The notes under the pieces are model-generated. The model was not told the origin of the DNA. It saw only the letters and a list, made by a program, of their open reading frames with translations, and did no database searches. Both the position numbers and the translations under genes were made by a program. From the NCBI GenBank assembly GCA_948960675.1, contig CARDPF010000231.1, positions 1 to 5,126 on the forward strand: DNA of 5,126 nucleotides, read 5' to 3'. Below are positions 1-4,764 of the stretch, piece by piece (the first letter of the stretch is position 1; each line of letters starts with the position of its first letter). This DNA is from an uncultured Eisenbergiella sp. (lineage in GTDB: Bacteria > Bacillota > Clostridia > Lachnospirales > Lachnospiraceae).

Positions 1-420
1 CAGGCTGTGACACAGGTGCTCACCCCGATATTTGGGGGGCAGTTTCACGACCACAGCTATGGATTCAGACCCAACCGGTGTGCGCAGCAGGCAGTGCTTA
101 AAGCATTGGAAATGATGAATGACGGACACAGATCATGCTAAATGAACTGGACAAGGAACTGGAAGCAAGGGGACTGGGTTTTGTCCGGTATGCAGATGAC
201 CTTATAATAGTGGTCGGGAGCAAACGGGCGGCAGGGCGCGTGATGAAGGGTATGACCCGATTTATAGAGGAAAAGCTGGGGCTGAAAGTAAATGCGGAAA
301 AGAGCAGGGTTGATAAACCAAAGGGTATTAAGTATCTGGGATTTGGGTTTTACTATGGCTCTAAGTTGATTGAACCGCCGTGTACCGAACGGTACGCACG
401 GTGGTGTGAGAGGTTGGGGT
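1..420 (+). mobile_element. Group II intron remnant (5' part outside window, 3' end truncated)
   Basis: The stretch carries intron-encoded reverse transcriptase sequence followed at once by an intact-looking domain V RNA hairpin. Such an adjacency occurs in bacterial group II introns. In a complete intron the RT/maturase frame would run several hundred codons further and be followed by domains V and VI. Here the maturase part is missing, and after domain V only the 5' strand of domain VI (GTGAGAGGTTGGGG, about 406-419) can be seen. The expected C-rich return strand is absent, so the 3' end looks cut at about 420. The element cannot splice or move on its own. The start lies beyond the window. 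Seen: motifs and hairpin. Inferred: truncation history. Confidence 0.8.
372..405 (+). ncRNA. Group II intron domain V catalytic hairpin
   Basis: ACCGCCGTG (374-382) pairs with CACGGTGGT (397-405), and TACC (383-386) with GGTA (391-394), around the tetraloop GAAC (387-390). The two helices are separated by the two-base bulge CG (395-396). This is the domain V shape: lower helix, 2-nt bulge, short distal helix, 4-nt loop. The triad C-G-C at 376-378 has its middle G in a G-T (G-U) wobble with 402, as in the catalytic triad of bacterial introns that use CGC instead of AGC. No mismatch is visible, so the RNA core survives although the protein and domain VI are broken. Confidence 0.85.
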
Positions 421-501
421 GTCTTTCTGCAAATTTTTCCAATACATAAGCAATCTGTCTGGACGTAATGCGCTCCCCATTCTTCATAAAGTCCGTAAAA
501 C

Positions 502-533
502 TTATTTTATTTCATGCTGGAATAGTGTATAAT
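502..533 (+). promoter_or_regulatory. Probable sigma-70-type promoter of the DUF4258/YgiT operon
   Basis: A perfect TATAAT lies at 528-533, 31 bases before the first start codon at 565. The -35 is weak: TTTTAT at 505-510 has the 17-base spacing, and the whole upstream stretch is A/T rich. The ribosome binding site AAGGAA at 551-556 is 8 bases from the ATG at 565. The promoter lies just beyond the truncated intron end, so the two genes do not need intron read-through. Confidence 0.55.
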
Positions 534-564
534 ATTTGTAAATAACAGAAAAGGAAATGCGGAT

Positions 565-879
565 ATGGATATGGAACAGCTTCAAAAACTACTAAACAAT
601 TCTTCCAATATAAAATGGTCAAAGCATTGTTTAGAGCGTATGCAGGAAAGAGATATCAGTATTGCTGATGTAAAATCATGTCTGCAAACAGGAGAAATCA
701 TAGAGGACTATCCAGACGATTTTCCTTACCCCAGTTGCCTTGTTTATGGACATACAAAAGAAAATGACATATTGCATGTCGTTGTCGGCTCAGACAAAAA
801 TAGTTTGTTTTTTATAACAGCTTATTTTCCGAACACTGTTAAATTTGAAAAAGATTTAAAAACAAGAAAGGAGCAGTAA
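565..879 (+). CDS. DUF4258 domain protein (putative toxin-like partner)
   Basis: A protein of 104 residues. The DUF4258 signature is clear: IKWSKHCLERMQERDIS (16-32) with the H-x3-R-M-x2-R pattern (H21, R25, R29), then GEIIEDYPDDFPYPSCLVYG (43-62), LHVVVG (70-75) and ITAYFPNT (84-91). The fold is thought to be small alpha/beta and RelE/BrnT-like; the biochemical role of DUF4258 proteins is not established. The start at 565 is favoured by AAGGAA eight bases upstream; a second in-frame ATG at 571 is also possible. The stop at 877-879 is two bases before the next start, so the pair is almost certainly co-transcribed and translationally coupled. The partner is a YgiT/MqsA-type zinc-finger protein, which suggests a type II toxin-antitoxin-like module with this protein as the toxin. 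That role is inference from pairing only. Confidence 0.85.
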   Translation: MDMEQLQKLLNNSSNIKWSKHCLERMQERDISIADVKSCLQTGEIIEDYPDDFPYPSCLVYGHTKENDILHVVVGSDKNSLFFITAYFPNTVKFEKDLKTRKEQ

Positions 880-881
880 TC

Positions 882-1109
882 ATGTGTATGTATTGTAAAT
901 GTAAAACTACCGTTCCATCTTTGACAACTCACGTCGTAAATTATAAAAACTGCATTATCATTGTCAAAAACGTGCCTTGTGAAGAATGTGAGCAATGCGG
1001 CGAAAAATATTATTCCGATGAAGTCGCAAAACAAGTGGAATCCCTTGTAAATATGGCGAAACAGCTTATGCAAGAAATCGCTGTTATTGATTATTCCACA
1101 GCCGCCTAA
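882..1109 (+). CDS. YgiT-type zinc finger protein (putative antitoxin-like partner)
   Basis: A protein of 75 residues. It has two Cys-x2-Cys pairs, C2/C5 and C36/C39, with further Cys at 7, 24 and 33. The spacing matches the N-terminal zinc-binding domain of the MqsA/YgiT antitoxins. Between and after them lie THVVNYKNCIIIVKNVPC (16-33) and EQCGEKYYSDEV (37-48), then a helix ending in QEIAVIDYSTAA. Full-length MqsA (about 130 residues) adds a DNA-binding helix-turn-helix domain; that is absent here, so this is the stand-alone zinc-finger form and probably does not bind an operator by itself. AAGGAG at 868-873, inside the end of the upstream gene, is an excellent ribosome binding site eight bases from the ATG. 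No terminator hairpin follows the stop. Confidence 0.85.
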   Translation: MCMYCKCKTTVPSLTTHVVNYKNCIIIVKNVPCEECEQCGEKYYSDEVAKQVESLVNMAKQLMQEIAVIDYSTAA

Positions 1110-1234
1110 AAAACTGCAAAAAAATCGCTAACTCTGAAACCCGAAGCTAAACAAGTTGTAGACAGTGTGCGTTCCTCCTTGATTTTATGGGCTTTTCGGG
1201 GCAAAATAAAGTTCGAGTCCCGTCCCCGCGGATT

Positions 1235-1266
1235 TTGTTTGCATGTAAAGGAAACTTGACAAACAA
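1235..1266. promoter_or_regulatory. Inverted repeats and -35-like box; possible operator or promoter relic
   Basis: TTGTTTG (1235-1241) and CAAACAA (1260-1266) form a perfect 7-base inverted repeat. Inside it GTAAAG-GAAA-CTTGAC (about 1245-1260) is a near-palindrome with one mismatch per arm. TTGACA at 1256-1261 is a consensus -35, but 16-18 bases further (1278-1285) there is no -10-like sequence. This looks like an operator/-35 region whose -10 has been lost at a deletion junction. Function is not proven. Confidence 0.35.
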
Positions 1267-1286
1267 GGGAAAGGTACCGGCAAAAA

Positions 1287-1532
1287 ATGGAAGCCGAGAA
1301 TATTGAACTGCATGATGAATTGAAAACCATGTTAAGGGATAAATCAGGAAGATATTCCTACATGATCGGACTGGCTGTGGTCAGCGCATCCATCATGTTG
1401 CTTTCCCTATTGGGAAAACTGGGAACGATAGATGGCGCGCGCGTGATGGTGTTATATTTAGGCGGCTATCTGATTTTCCAAATGATGACCGGGATTGTGA
1501 TTTTTAAGCTCCCGCTTAAAAAATATGAATGA
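1287..1532 (+). CDS. Small two-helix membrane protein, probably 5'-truncated
   Basis: 81 residues; I do not recognise a characterised family. A charged N-terminus (MEAENIELHDELKTMLRDKSG) is followed by two hydrophobic segments, about 25-43 (YMIGLAVVSASIMLLSLLG) and about 52-73 (VMVLYLGGYLIFQMMTGIVI), and a basic tail (KLPLKKYE), a plausible helical hairpin in the membrane. The open frame continues upstream of the ATG to 1260, where it reads ERYRQK directly before M1, in good continuity with the charged start. The best purine-rich sequence (GGGAAAGG, 1267-1274) is 12 bases from the ATG, rather far. Both hint that the original gene began further upstream and was cut. Small membrane proteins of this build are common beside helix-turn-helix regulators in clostridia, but no regulator gene remains here. 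It converges with the GTPase gene. Confidence 0.5.
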   Translation: MEAENIELHDELKTMLRDKSGRYSYMIGLAVVSASIMLLSLLGKLGTIDGARVMVLYLGGYLIFQMMTGIVIFKLPLKKYE

Positions 1533-1563
1533 CGGGGCGGCGCGTAAAATGCGATATGGCGCA

Positions 1564-1618
1564 CTGCGGCGGAATGGAAATTGTCGCTGACGCGACCCGC
1601 CGCAGGCGGCACATTTTT
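1564..1618 (+). terminator. Nested hairpin plus T-run between convergent genes
   Basis: CTGCGGCGG (1564-1572) and CCGCCGCAG (1597-1605) are a perfect 9-base inverted repeat. Within it GTCGC (1583-1587) and GCGAC (1592-1596) form a second perfect stem with loop TGAC, abutting the outer arm. An alternative, smaller stem CCGCC/GGCGG (1597-1601/1605-1609) is followed after four bases by TTTTT (1614-1618). It fits a terminator for the rightward gene 1287-1532. No comparable T-run is seen in the leftward direction. Confidence 0.45.
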
Positions 1619-3482
1619 ATTCCATGGTTCGATATTCTAAAAATTCCGTTTCCCAAATCCCCTGCCCTTTGGTCATTGTCCGCAGTGCAAGGGGAAATTC
1701 CCTGGCTTTGTCATAGGGAACCTCTCCCTGTACCGTCATCTCGGACGCTGCGAAGGCGACATGGGCCACAGAGGCGGCCATTTTCCCCAGTTCGCCCATG
1801 ACTCTTTTTTCATAAGCCGCAGGTGCAAAGAGACGGTAAGCCATGATCGGTTCCATTCTGGAAACGCCGACAGACCGCAAGGCCTGGCAAAGAATTTTTG
1901 GGGCCAGACGGCGGAAGTCGGCGGGCGTACTGGTCACACTGTCAAAATCCGCTTCCGTAAAGACCACCCTTGTGTCCACAATCCCATCGCCCAAGCCGTC
2001 CTCCAGCGCTTTTTCCACGCCGTCTTTGACCGCATTCTGAAAAGGGGCTTGTATATAGCCAAAGGAGACCCGGGTTTCATATTGGTTTCCCGTTCCTGTA
2101 GGCAGCGGCTCAATGGAGAGCCCTATTCCGGCGCGGTGCAGGTTTCCCGGCTCATTGAGCCCAATCCACGCGGCGGCCTGTCCCACCGGCTTTGCTTTGT
2201 AGATAGTCCGGGCTCCGGAAAAAACCGCTTCGATTCCAAACCGCTCCCGCAGCAGCGCCTCCAAAATTTCGATCTGAAGATTCCCGAACAGGTTCACGCA
2301 AATTTCCTGCGTTTCCTGACGGATATGGATGTGCAGCAGCGGGTCTTCGCATTCCAACTCTTTTAGGGCCTCCAGAAGCCGGAAGTGTGCATCTGCTTTG
2401 GGGGAATGTACCGTAACCTGCAGCATGGGCTTGCCCCAGGCAGTCAATCCTTTTTGCTGCCATGTTTCCCCCAGAAAATCGCCGCACCGAAGATTTGGTA
2501 CATCCGTCAAAATGCAAATGTCATTTTCTGCCACTTCGGACGCCTGTATTTGCCTGCCGTTGCAGGGCGTGTACAGATTGTGGATTACAATGGTTTCCTC
2601 CCGGTCTGCCAGGCTGACCTTATCTTTTCGGGAAAGCTTTCCGGAAAAGATTTTGAGGTAAGCTTTTTTCCTCCCTTTTTCCTCAAATTCAATTTTATAA
2701 ACATAGGCGGAGAGCATTTTAGGGGTTTGATGTAGCGGTTTTTTTGCAGGCAGAAAGGACACGATTCCCTTTATCAATTCCGCCATGCCAATATCCCGCA
2801 GGGCGGCGCCTGCATACACGGGGTATACCCTTCCCTTTTTCACCCGGAACCGGAGGGATGCAGATAATTCTTCCTCCGCAATCGGCCTGCTCTCCAGATA
2901 TTTTTCCAGCAGTTTTTCCGAGTATCCGATAATCTGCTGCGAGAGTTCCTCTTCACCAAGGAGATAGCTGCGGACCCTACAGTCCCTTGCTCCTGCAGCT
3001 TCGACTTTTTGCATCCGCACAATGCGCGGGGAAAGCTGGCTGCAAAGCTGGGCGCAGGTTCTTTGGTAATCGGCTCCCAGACGGTCAAGCTTATTGATAA
3101 AAATGAGAACCGGCATTCTCATCCGTTCCAGATGGTGAAAGAGGATTCTTGTCTGCGGTTGCACGCCTTCCACGGCGGATACGACCAGAATGACACCGTC
3201 CAGTACGCGCAGGGAGCGTTCCACTTCCCCGATAAAGTCTGCGTGACCGGGGGTGTCAATCAGGTTTATCTTTACCCCGTCCAGAAAAAAGGAAACCGTG
3301 GAAGCCCGGATTGTCATTCCCCGCGCTTTCTCCAATTCCATGGAGTCCGTAACGGTGGTTCCCTTATCCACATTCCCCATGCCTGCAGTGATTTTGCCGT
3401 GGTACAAAAGGCTTTCCGTCAAGGTGGTTTTACCGGCATCCACATGGGCCAGAATGCCGAGATTCAATATTTGGTTTTCCAT
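1617..3482 (-). CDS. Tet(M)/Tet(O)-like ribosomal protection / EF-G-like translation GTPase
   Basis: 621 residues from the chosen start. G-domain motifs: AHVDAGKTT (12-20), RGMTI (54-58, switch I), DTPGH (76-80), NKLD (130-133). The order and wording (VDKGTTVTD, VLDGVILVVSAVEGVQPQTRILF) follow Tet(M) more closely than EF-G. The beta-barrel domain II, domain III and EF-G-like domains IV (STPADFRRLAP, from 518) and V (ending TEFLEYRTME) follow in order. These proteins bind the ribosomal A-site region and hydrolyse GTP; in true Tet proteins this ejects tetracycline. The Tet(M) loop Tyr-Tyr-Ser-Pro-Val just before STPADF reads Phe-Asp-Ser-Val-Thr here, and the C-terminal extension of about 25 residues found in Tet(M) is missing, so resistance is uncertain. 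The start at 3482 aligns with the family N-terminus; an in-frame ATG at 3545 would add 21 residues but has its purine tract touching the ATG. The gene is preceded by an attenuator-like leader. Confidence 0.9.
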   Translation of the reverse strand: MENQILNLGILAHVDAGKTTLTESLLYHGKITAGMGNVDKGTTVTDSMELEKARGMTIRASTVSFFLDGVKINLIDTPGHADFIGEVERSLRVLDGVILVVSAVEGVQPQTRILFHHLERMRMPVLIFINKLDRLGADYQRTCAQLCSQLSPRIVRMQKVEAAGARDCRVRSYLLGEEELSQQIIGYSEKLLEKYLESRPIAEEELSASLRFRVKKGRVYPVYAGAALRDIGMAELIKGIVSFLPAKKPLHQTPKMLSAYVYKIEFEEKGRKKAYLKIFSGKLSRKDKVSLADREETIVIHNLYTPCNGRQIQASEVAENDICILTDVPNLRCGDFLGETWQQKGLTAWGKPMLQVTVHSPKADAHFRLLEALKELECEDPLLHIHIRQETQEICVNLFGNLQIEILEALLRERFGIEAVFSGARTIYKAKPVGQAAAWIGLNEPGNLHRAGIGLSIEPLPTGTGNQYETRVSFGYIQAPFQNAVKDGVEKALEDGLGDGIVDTRVVFTEADFDSVTSTPADFRRLAPKILCQALRSVGVSRMEPIMAYRLFAPAAYEKRVMGELGKMAASVAHVAFAASEMTVQGEVPYDKAREFPLALRTMTKGQGIWETEFLEYRTME

Positions 3483-3502
3483 TGATACACTCTTTTCCCG
3501 TC

Positions 3503-3520
3503 GGCTGCAGCAATGCAGCC
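3503..3520 (-). promoter_or_regulatory. Hairpin just upstream of the GTPase ribosome binding site
   Basis: On the - strand GGCTGCA (3520-3514) and TGCAGCC (3509-3503) pair perfectly over seven bases around the loop TTGC. It lacks a T-run, so it is not a terminator. Its place between the leader terminator and the weak ribosome binding site suggests mRNA stability or control of translation. Confidence 0.5.
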
Positions 3521-3589
3521 CGAACGTAAAGCAGTCAGTTTTCATCCCTTTTGGGAAGCGGGATGTCTGCTGCGGCCAAAAAAGTGTAC

Positions 3590-3620
3590 AAAAAAAACCA
3601 CAGTCCGAAACCGTGGTTTT
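3590..3620 (-). terminator. Intrinsic terminator inside the GTPase leader
   Basis: On the - strand AAAACCACGGT (3620-3610), loop TTCGG, ACTGTGGT (3604-3597) and a run of eight or nine T (3598-3590) form a textbook Rho-independent terminator. The seven-base stem has one G-T wobble, and the A and T flanks extend it. It starts 23 bases after the stop of the leader reading frame and lies about 107 bases before the GTPase start. It must therefore be read through for the gene to be expressed. Confidence 0.8.
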
Positions 3621-3643
3621 GTGTGATCGCTTGGAAAAAGCAA

Positions 3644-3709
3644 TTACTCCGTTACACAGCAGACTGACTTATTGTCATATGAAATTCCCTGATTTTGTGT
3701 TTTCCTCAT
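3644..3709 (-). CDS. Putative 21-codon leader peptide
   Basis: The ATG at 3709 opens a frame of 21 codons (MRKTQNQG ... SVCCVTE) closed by TAA at 3646-3644. A strong Shine-Dalgarno sequence AAGGAG (3726-3721) lies 11 bases upstream, slightly further than optimal. The frame ends 23 bases before the terminator hairpin, the position of a control peptide in leader attenuation. Tandem Cys codons (17-18) near the end are the only compositional oddity. tet(M) and several other clostridial and streptococcal ribosome-targeting resistance genes are known to use short leader frames and terminators; I do not recognise this peptide sequence itself. Translation is inferred. Confidence 0.5.
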   Translation of the reverse strand: MRKTQNQGISYDNKSVCCVTE

Positions 3710-3780
3710 ATGAAATCAGTCTCCTTTTCATGCCCGCCGCTTTTTTGACAGGCGGTATCCAATCCTGCGTTTACTTAAAT

Positions 3781-3809
3781 ATATTAACATAAGATCACGT
3801 TAGAAGCAA
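3781..3809 (-). promoter_or_regulatory. Probable promoter of the leader and GTPase gene
   Basis: On the - strand TTGCTT (3809-3804), a 17-base spacer and TAATAT (3786-3781) are preceded by TG one base before the -10 (TGTTAATAT), an extended -10 promoter. The predicted transcription start is about 3774, upstream of the leader frame. The -35 matches only in its TTG. Confidence 0.5.
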
Positions 3810-3833
3810 GCTTTTTTGTGCCCTGTTGCGTTT

Positions 3834-3904
3834 GGGGACATGCTGCATTTTGGTGGGATTTCCCGTCCGCAAGCCTTGCAAGCCTGTCATGGCCATGCGT
3901 CCCC
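3834..3904. repeat. Structured intergenic block bounded by GGGGAC/GTCCCC
   Basis: GGGGAC (3834-3839) and GTCCCC (3899-3904) are perfect inverted ends of a 71-base block; adjacent ATG/CAT can extend the stem with a two-base bulge. Inside are CATGGCCATG (3889-3898) and CTTGCAAG, both perfect palindromes, and a tandem GCAAGCCTT/GCAAGCCTG. Such GGGGAC-ended hairpins recall REP-like dispersed repeats, but only one copy lies in this window, so dispersal cannot be judged. It lies between the end of the CAP gene and the GTPase promoter. No clean terminator for the CAP gene was seen. Confidence 0.35.
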
Positions 3905-3983
3905 TGTCGGCCGCCGGGAAGCCGCCCATGCCCCGCCTGCAAAATTGATTCCTGTGTGCTATGGCATGAAAATCGGTAACTGT

Positions 3984-4652
3984 TCAGCCGCCGAAAAGCT
4001 GTACCCAGTGTGCCCTGCCTGCCGCGTCCCGATAGCAGCCAACGCCGATTCTGGTGAAAGTGGGCCGCAGTATATTCTCCCTGTGTCCCTCACTATTCAT
4101 CCATCCTACCACCACCTCTTCTGCGGAACGCTGGCCCATGGCGATATTTTCACCCATGGTGCGCAAATGCAGATCCGGGGAAATGGCGGTGAAGCAGGAA
4201 GTGCCGTCCGGTCTGGTGTGGGAAAACAAAACGGATATCTCCAGGGACCTTTGGGAGGCGGAAGCCCAGAGGGAATCATCCCACGCCAGTGCAGGGAGAT
4301 TGGCCGCCGCGCGCTGGGCATTGGTCAGCTGCCATACGGCTCCTTCGTCATAGGGAACCGGGGAAACCTCCAAAGCCGCCGGCTCCTCTGCGGGGGCGGC
4401 CTGCGCAGCGGGGAGTTGTGCCGCCGGATTCGTTGCAAGCCTTCCCTCGGCAATTCCGTAGGTAACGTAATGCTGGTATAGTGCATTCGCATCCGTGCCG
4501 AAAACTGCGACTACGTCGGGGTAGGTCTGCGCGTAAAATTCCGCGTCAAAAACGGTTCCGTCCGGCATGGCGGCAGGCTGGGCGCATACCGTCATGCTGC
4601 CTGTGAGGGCAATGACAATGGCAGCCATTGTGATCAGTAATTTGTGTTTCAT
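3984..4652 (-). CDS. Secreted CAP/SCP-domain protein (YkwD-like)
   Basis: 222 residues. A signal peptide is clear: MKHK, hydrophobic 5-20, cleavage plausible after VCA (24). Next is a short module FDAEFYAQTYPDVVAVFG (35-52) plus ALYQHYVTYGIAEGR (57-71), a motif seen in many exported clostridial proteins, then an Ala/Pro/Glu-rich linker (72-99). Residues 105-221 form the CAP domain: LTNAQRAAANLPALAWD, FSHTRPDG (H145), GENIA (E168), SAEEVVVGWM, SEGHRENIL (H190), IGVGCY, and WVQLFGG at the end. The two His and the Glu residues usual in the CAP pocket are present; C152 and C205 could pair. CAP proteins act outside the cell; their bacterial substrates are mostly unknown, and proteolysis, lipid binding and spore or wall roles have all been proposed for relatives. 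AAGGAGG (4668-4662) lies nine bases before the ATG, a very strong site. It is monocistronic from its own promoter. Confidence 0.9.
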   Translation of the reverse strand: MKHKLLITMAAIVIALTGSMTVCAQPAAMPDGTVFDAEFYAQTYPDVVAVFGTDANALYQHYVTYGIAEGRLATNPAAQLPAAQAAPAEEPAALEVSPVPYDEGAVWQLTNAQRAAANLPALAWDDSLWASASQRSLEISVLFSHTRPDGTSCFTAISPDLHLRTMGENIAMGQRSAEEVVVGWMNSEGHRENILRPTFTRIGVGCYRDAAGRAHWVQLFGG

Positions 4653-4666
4653 TGGTAGAAACCTCC

Positions 4667-4696
4667 TTGTGCAAGTTTTGAACAGCCTTTGTGCAA
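4667..4696 (-). repeat. Direct repeat TTGTGCAA in the CAP gene leader
   Basis: TTGTGCAA occurs at 4667-4674 and 4689-4696, a 22-base period, each preceded by CC or CCT. The first copy overlaps the ribosome binding site. Each 8-mer is a near-palindrome (TTG-TG-CAA). Both lie downstream of the promoter, so they could bind a repressor or an RNA-binding factor, or be chance. Confidence 0.4.
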
Positions 4697-4723
4697 ATAA
4701 AACTTCCCAAACCTGTTTAGCTT

Positions 4724-4752
4724 ATTATAGCAGAATCATAACCCGTTTTCCA
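4724..4752 (-). promoter_or_regulatory. Extended -10 promoter of the CAP gene
   Basis: On the - strand TGCTATAAT places a perfect TATAAT at 4729-4724 with the TG of an extended -10. TGGAAA at 4752-4747 stands at the 17-base -35 distance but is a poor match, as is usual with extended -10 promoters. The predicted start at about 4717 gives an untranslated leader of about 65 bases. Confidence 0.65.
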
Positions 4753-4764
4753 GCAATTGGCAAA

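Larger units (their letters stand above)
1..449 (+). pseudogene. ltrA: Group II intron reverse transcriptase/maturase (LtrA-like), internally deleted
   Basis: Frame 1 from the window edge reads QAVTQVLTPIFGGQF, HDHSYGFRPNR and QQAVLKALEMMNDGH, the RT1-RT2 region of an LtrA-type intron RT, and hits a stop at about 133-135. Homology resumes two frames over at 135 with MLNELDKELEARGLGFVRYADD (the catalytic YADD of RT domain 5), then EEKLGLKVNAEKS and KPKGIKYLGFGFYYGS. Family members carry roughly 70 residues between these parts, including the first catalytic Asp motif and the GTPQGG motif; both are missing, so the enzyme is dead. Homology ends again near 363, where the frame runs into domain V RNA sequence (the LIEPPCTERYARW part is a translation of the hairpin) and stops at 449. 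The X/thumb and DNA-binding/endonuclease parts are gone. Two deletions, the first out of frame, explain this. Confidence 0.85.
3483..3774 (-). promoter_or_regulatory. Long structured 5' leader of the GTPase gene (attenuator candidate)
   Basis: From the inferred transcription start (about 3774) to the ATG the leader is about 290 bases. In order of transcription it holds a stem CCGCC/GGCGG, a Shine-Dalgarno sequence with a 21-codon frame, an intrinsic terminator, a possible stem CATCCC/GGGATG (3560-3565/3543-3548 on the + strand) around the rejected upstream ATG, and a perfect hairpin GGCTGCA-TTGC-TGCAGCC (3520-3503) about 20 bases before the GTPase start. The GTPase gene's own ribosome binding site (GGGAAAAGAG) is weak. 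Alternative pairing: AGACTGA (3722-3716) can pair with TCAGTCT (3667-3661), and the latter can instead pair with GGACTG (3606-3601) inside the terminator. Confidence 0.6.

Noticed and set aside
1190..1235. A tRNA gene
   Set aside because: Only a T-loop and 3'-strand resemblance exists; there is no D-arm, anticodon arm or acceptor 5' strand.
1106..1330. 74-codon open frame on the - strand
   Set aside because: It crosses the junction-like gap and overlaps the start of the membrane protein in antisense; composition is not protein-like and no start signals are seen.
1761..2366. 201-codon open frame on the + strand
   Set aside because: It lies entirely antisense to the GTPase gene, whose motifs are unambiguous; the translation shows no family features and there is no ribosome binding site.
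3483..3545. Upstream start adding 21 residues to the GTPase
   Set aside because: The ATG at 3545 has its purine tract directly adjacent, it sits in a possible hairpin, and the family N-terminus aligns with the ATG at 3482.
3675..3731. Alternative 18-codon leader frame starting at 3731 (MKRRLISY...)
   Set aside because: There is no Shine-Dalgarno sequence before it; the AAGGAG lies inside this frame and serves the frame starting at 3709 instead.
3816..4481. 221-codon open frame on the + strand
   Set aside because: It overlaps the CAP-domain gene in antisense. The CAP gene has a signal peptide, domain motifs, a strong ribosome binding site and a promoter; this frame has none.
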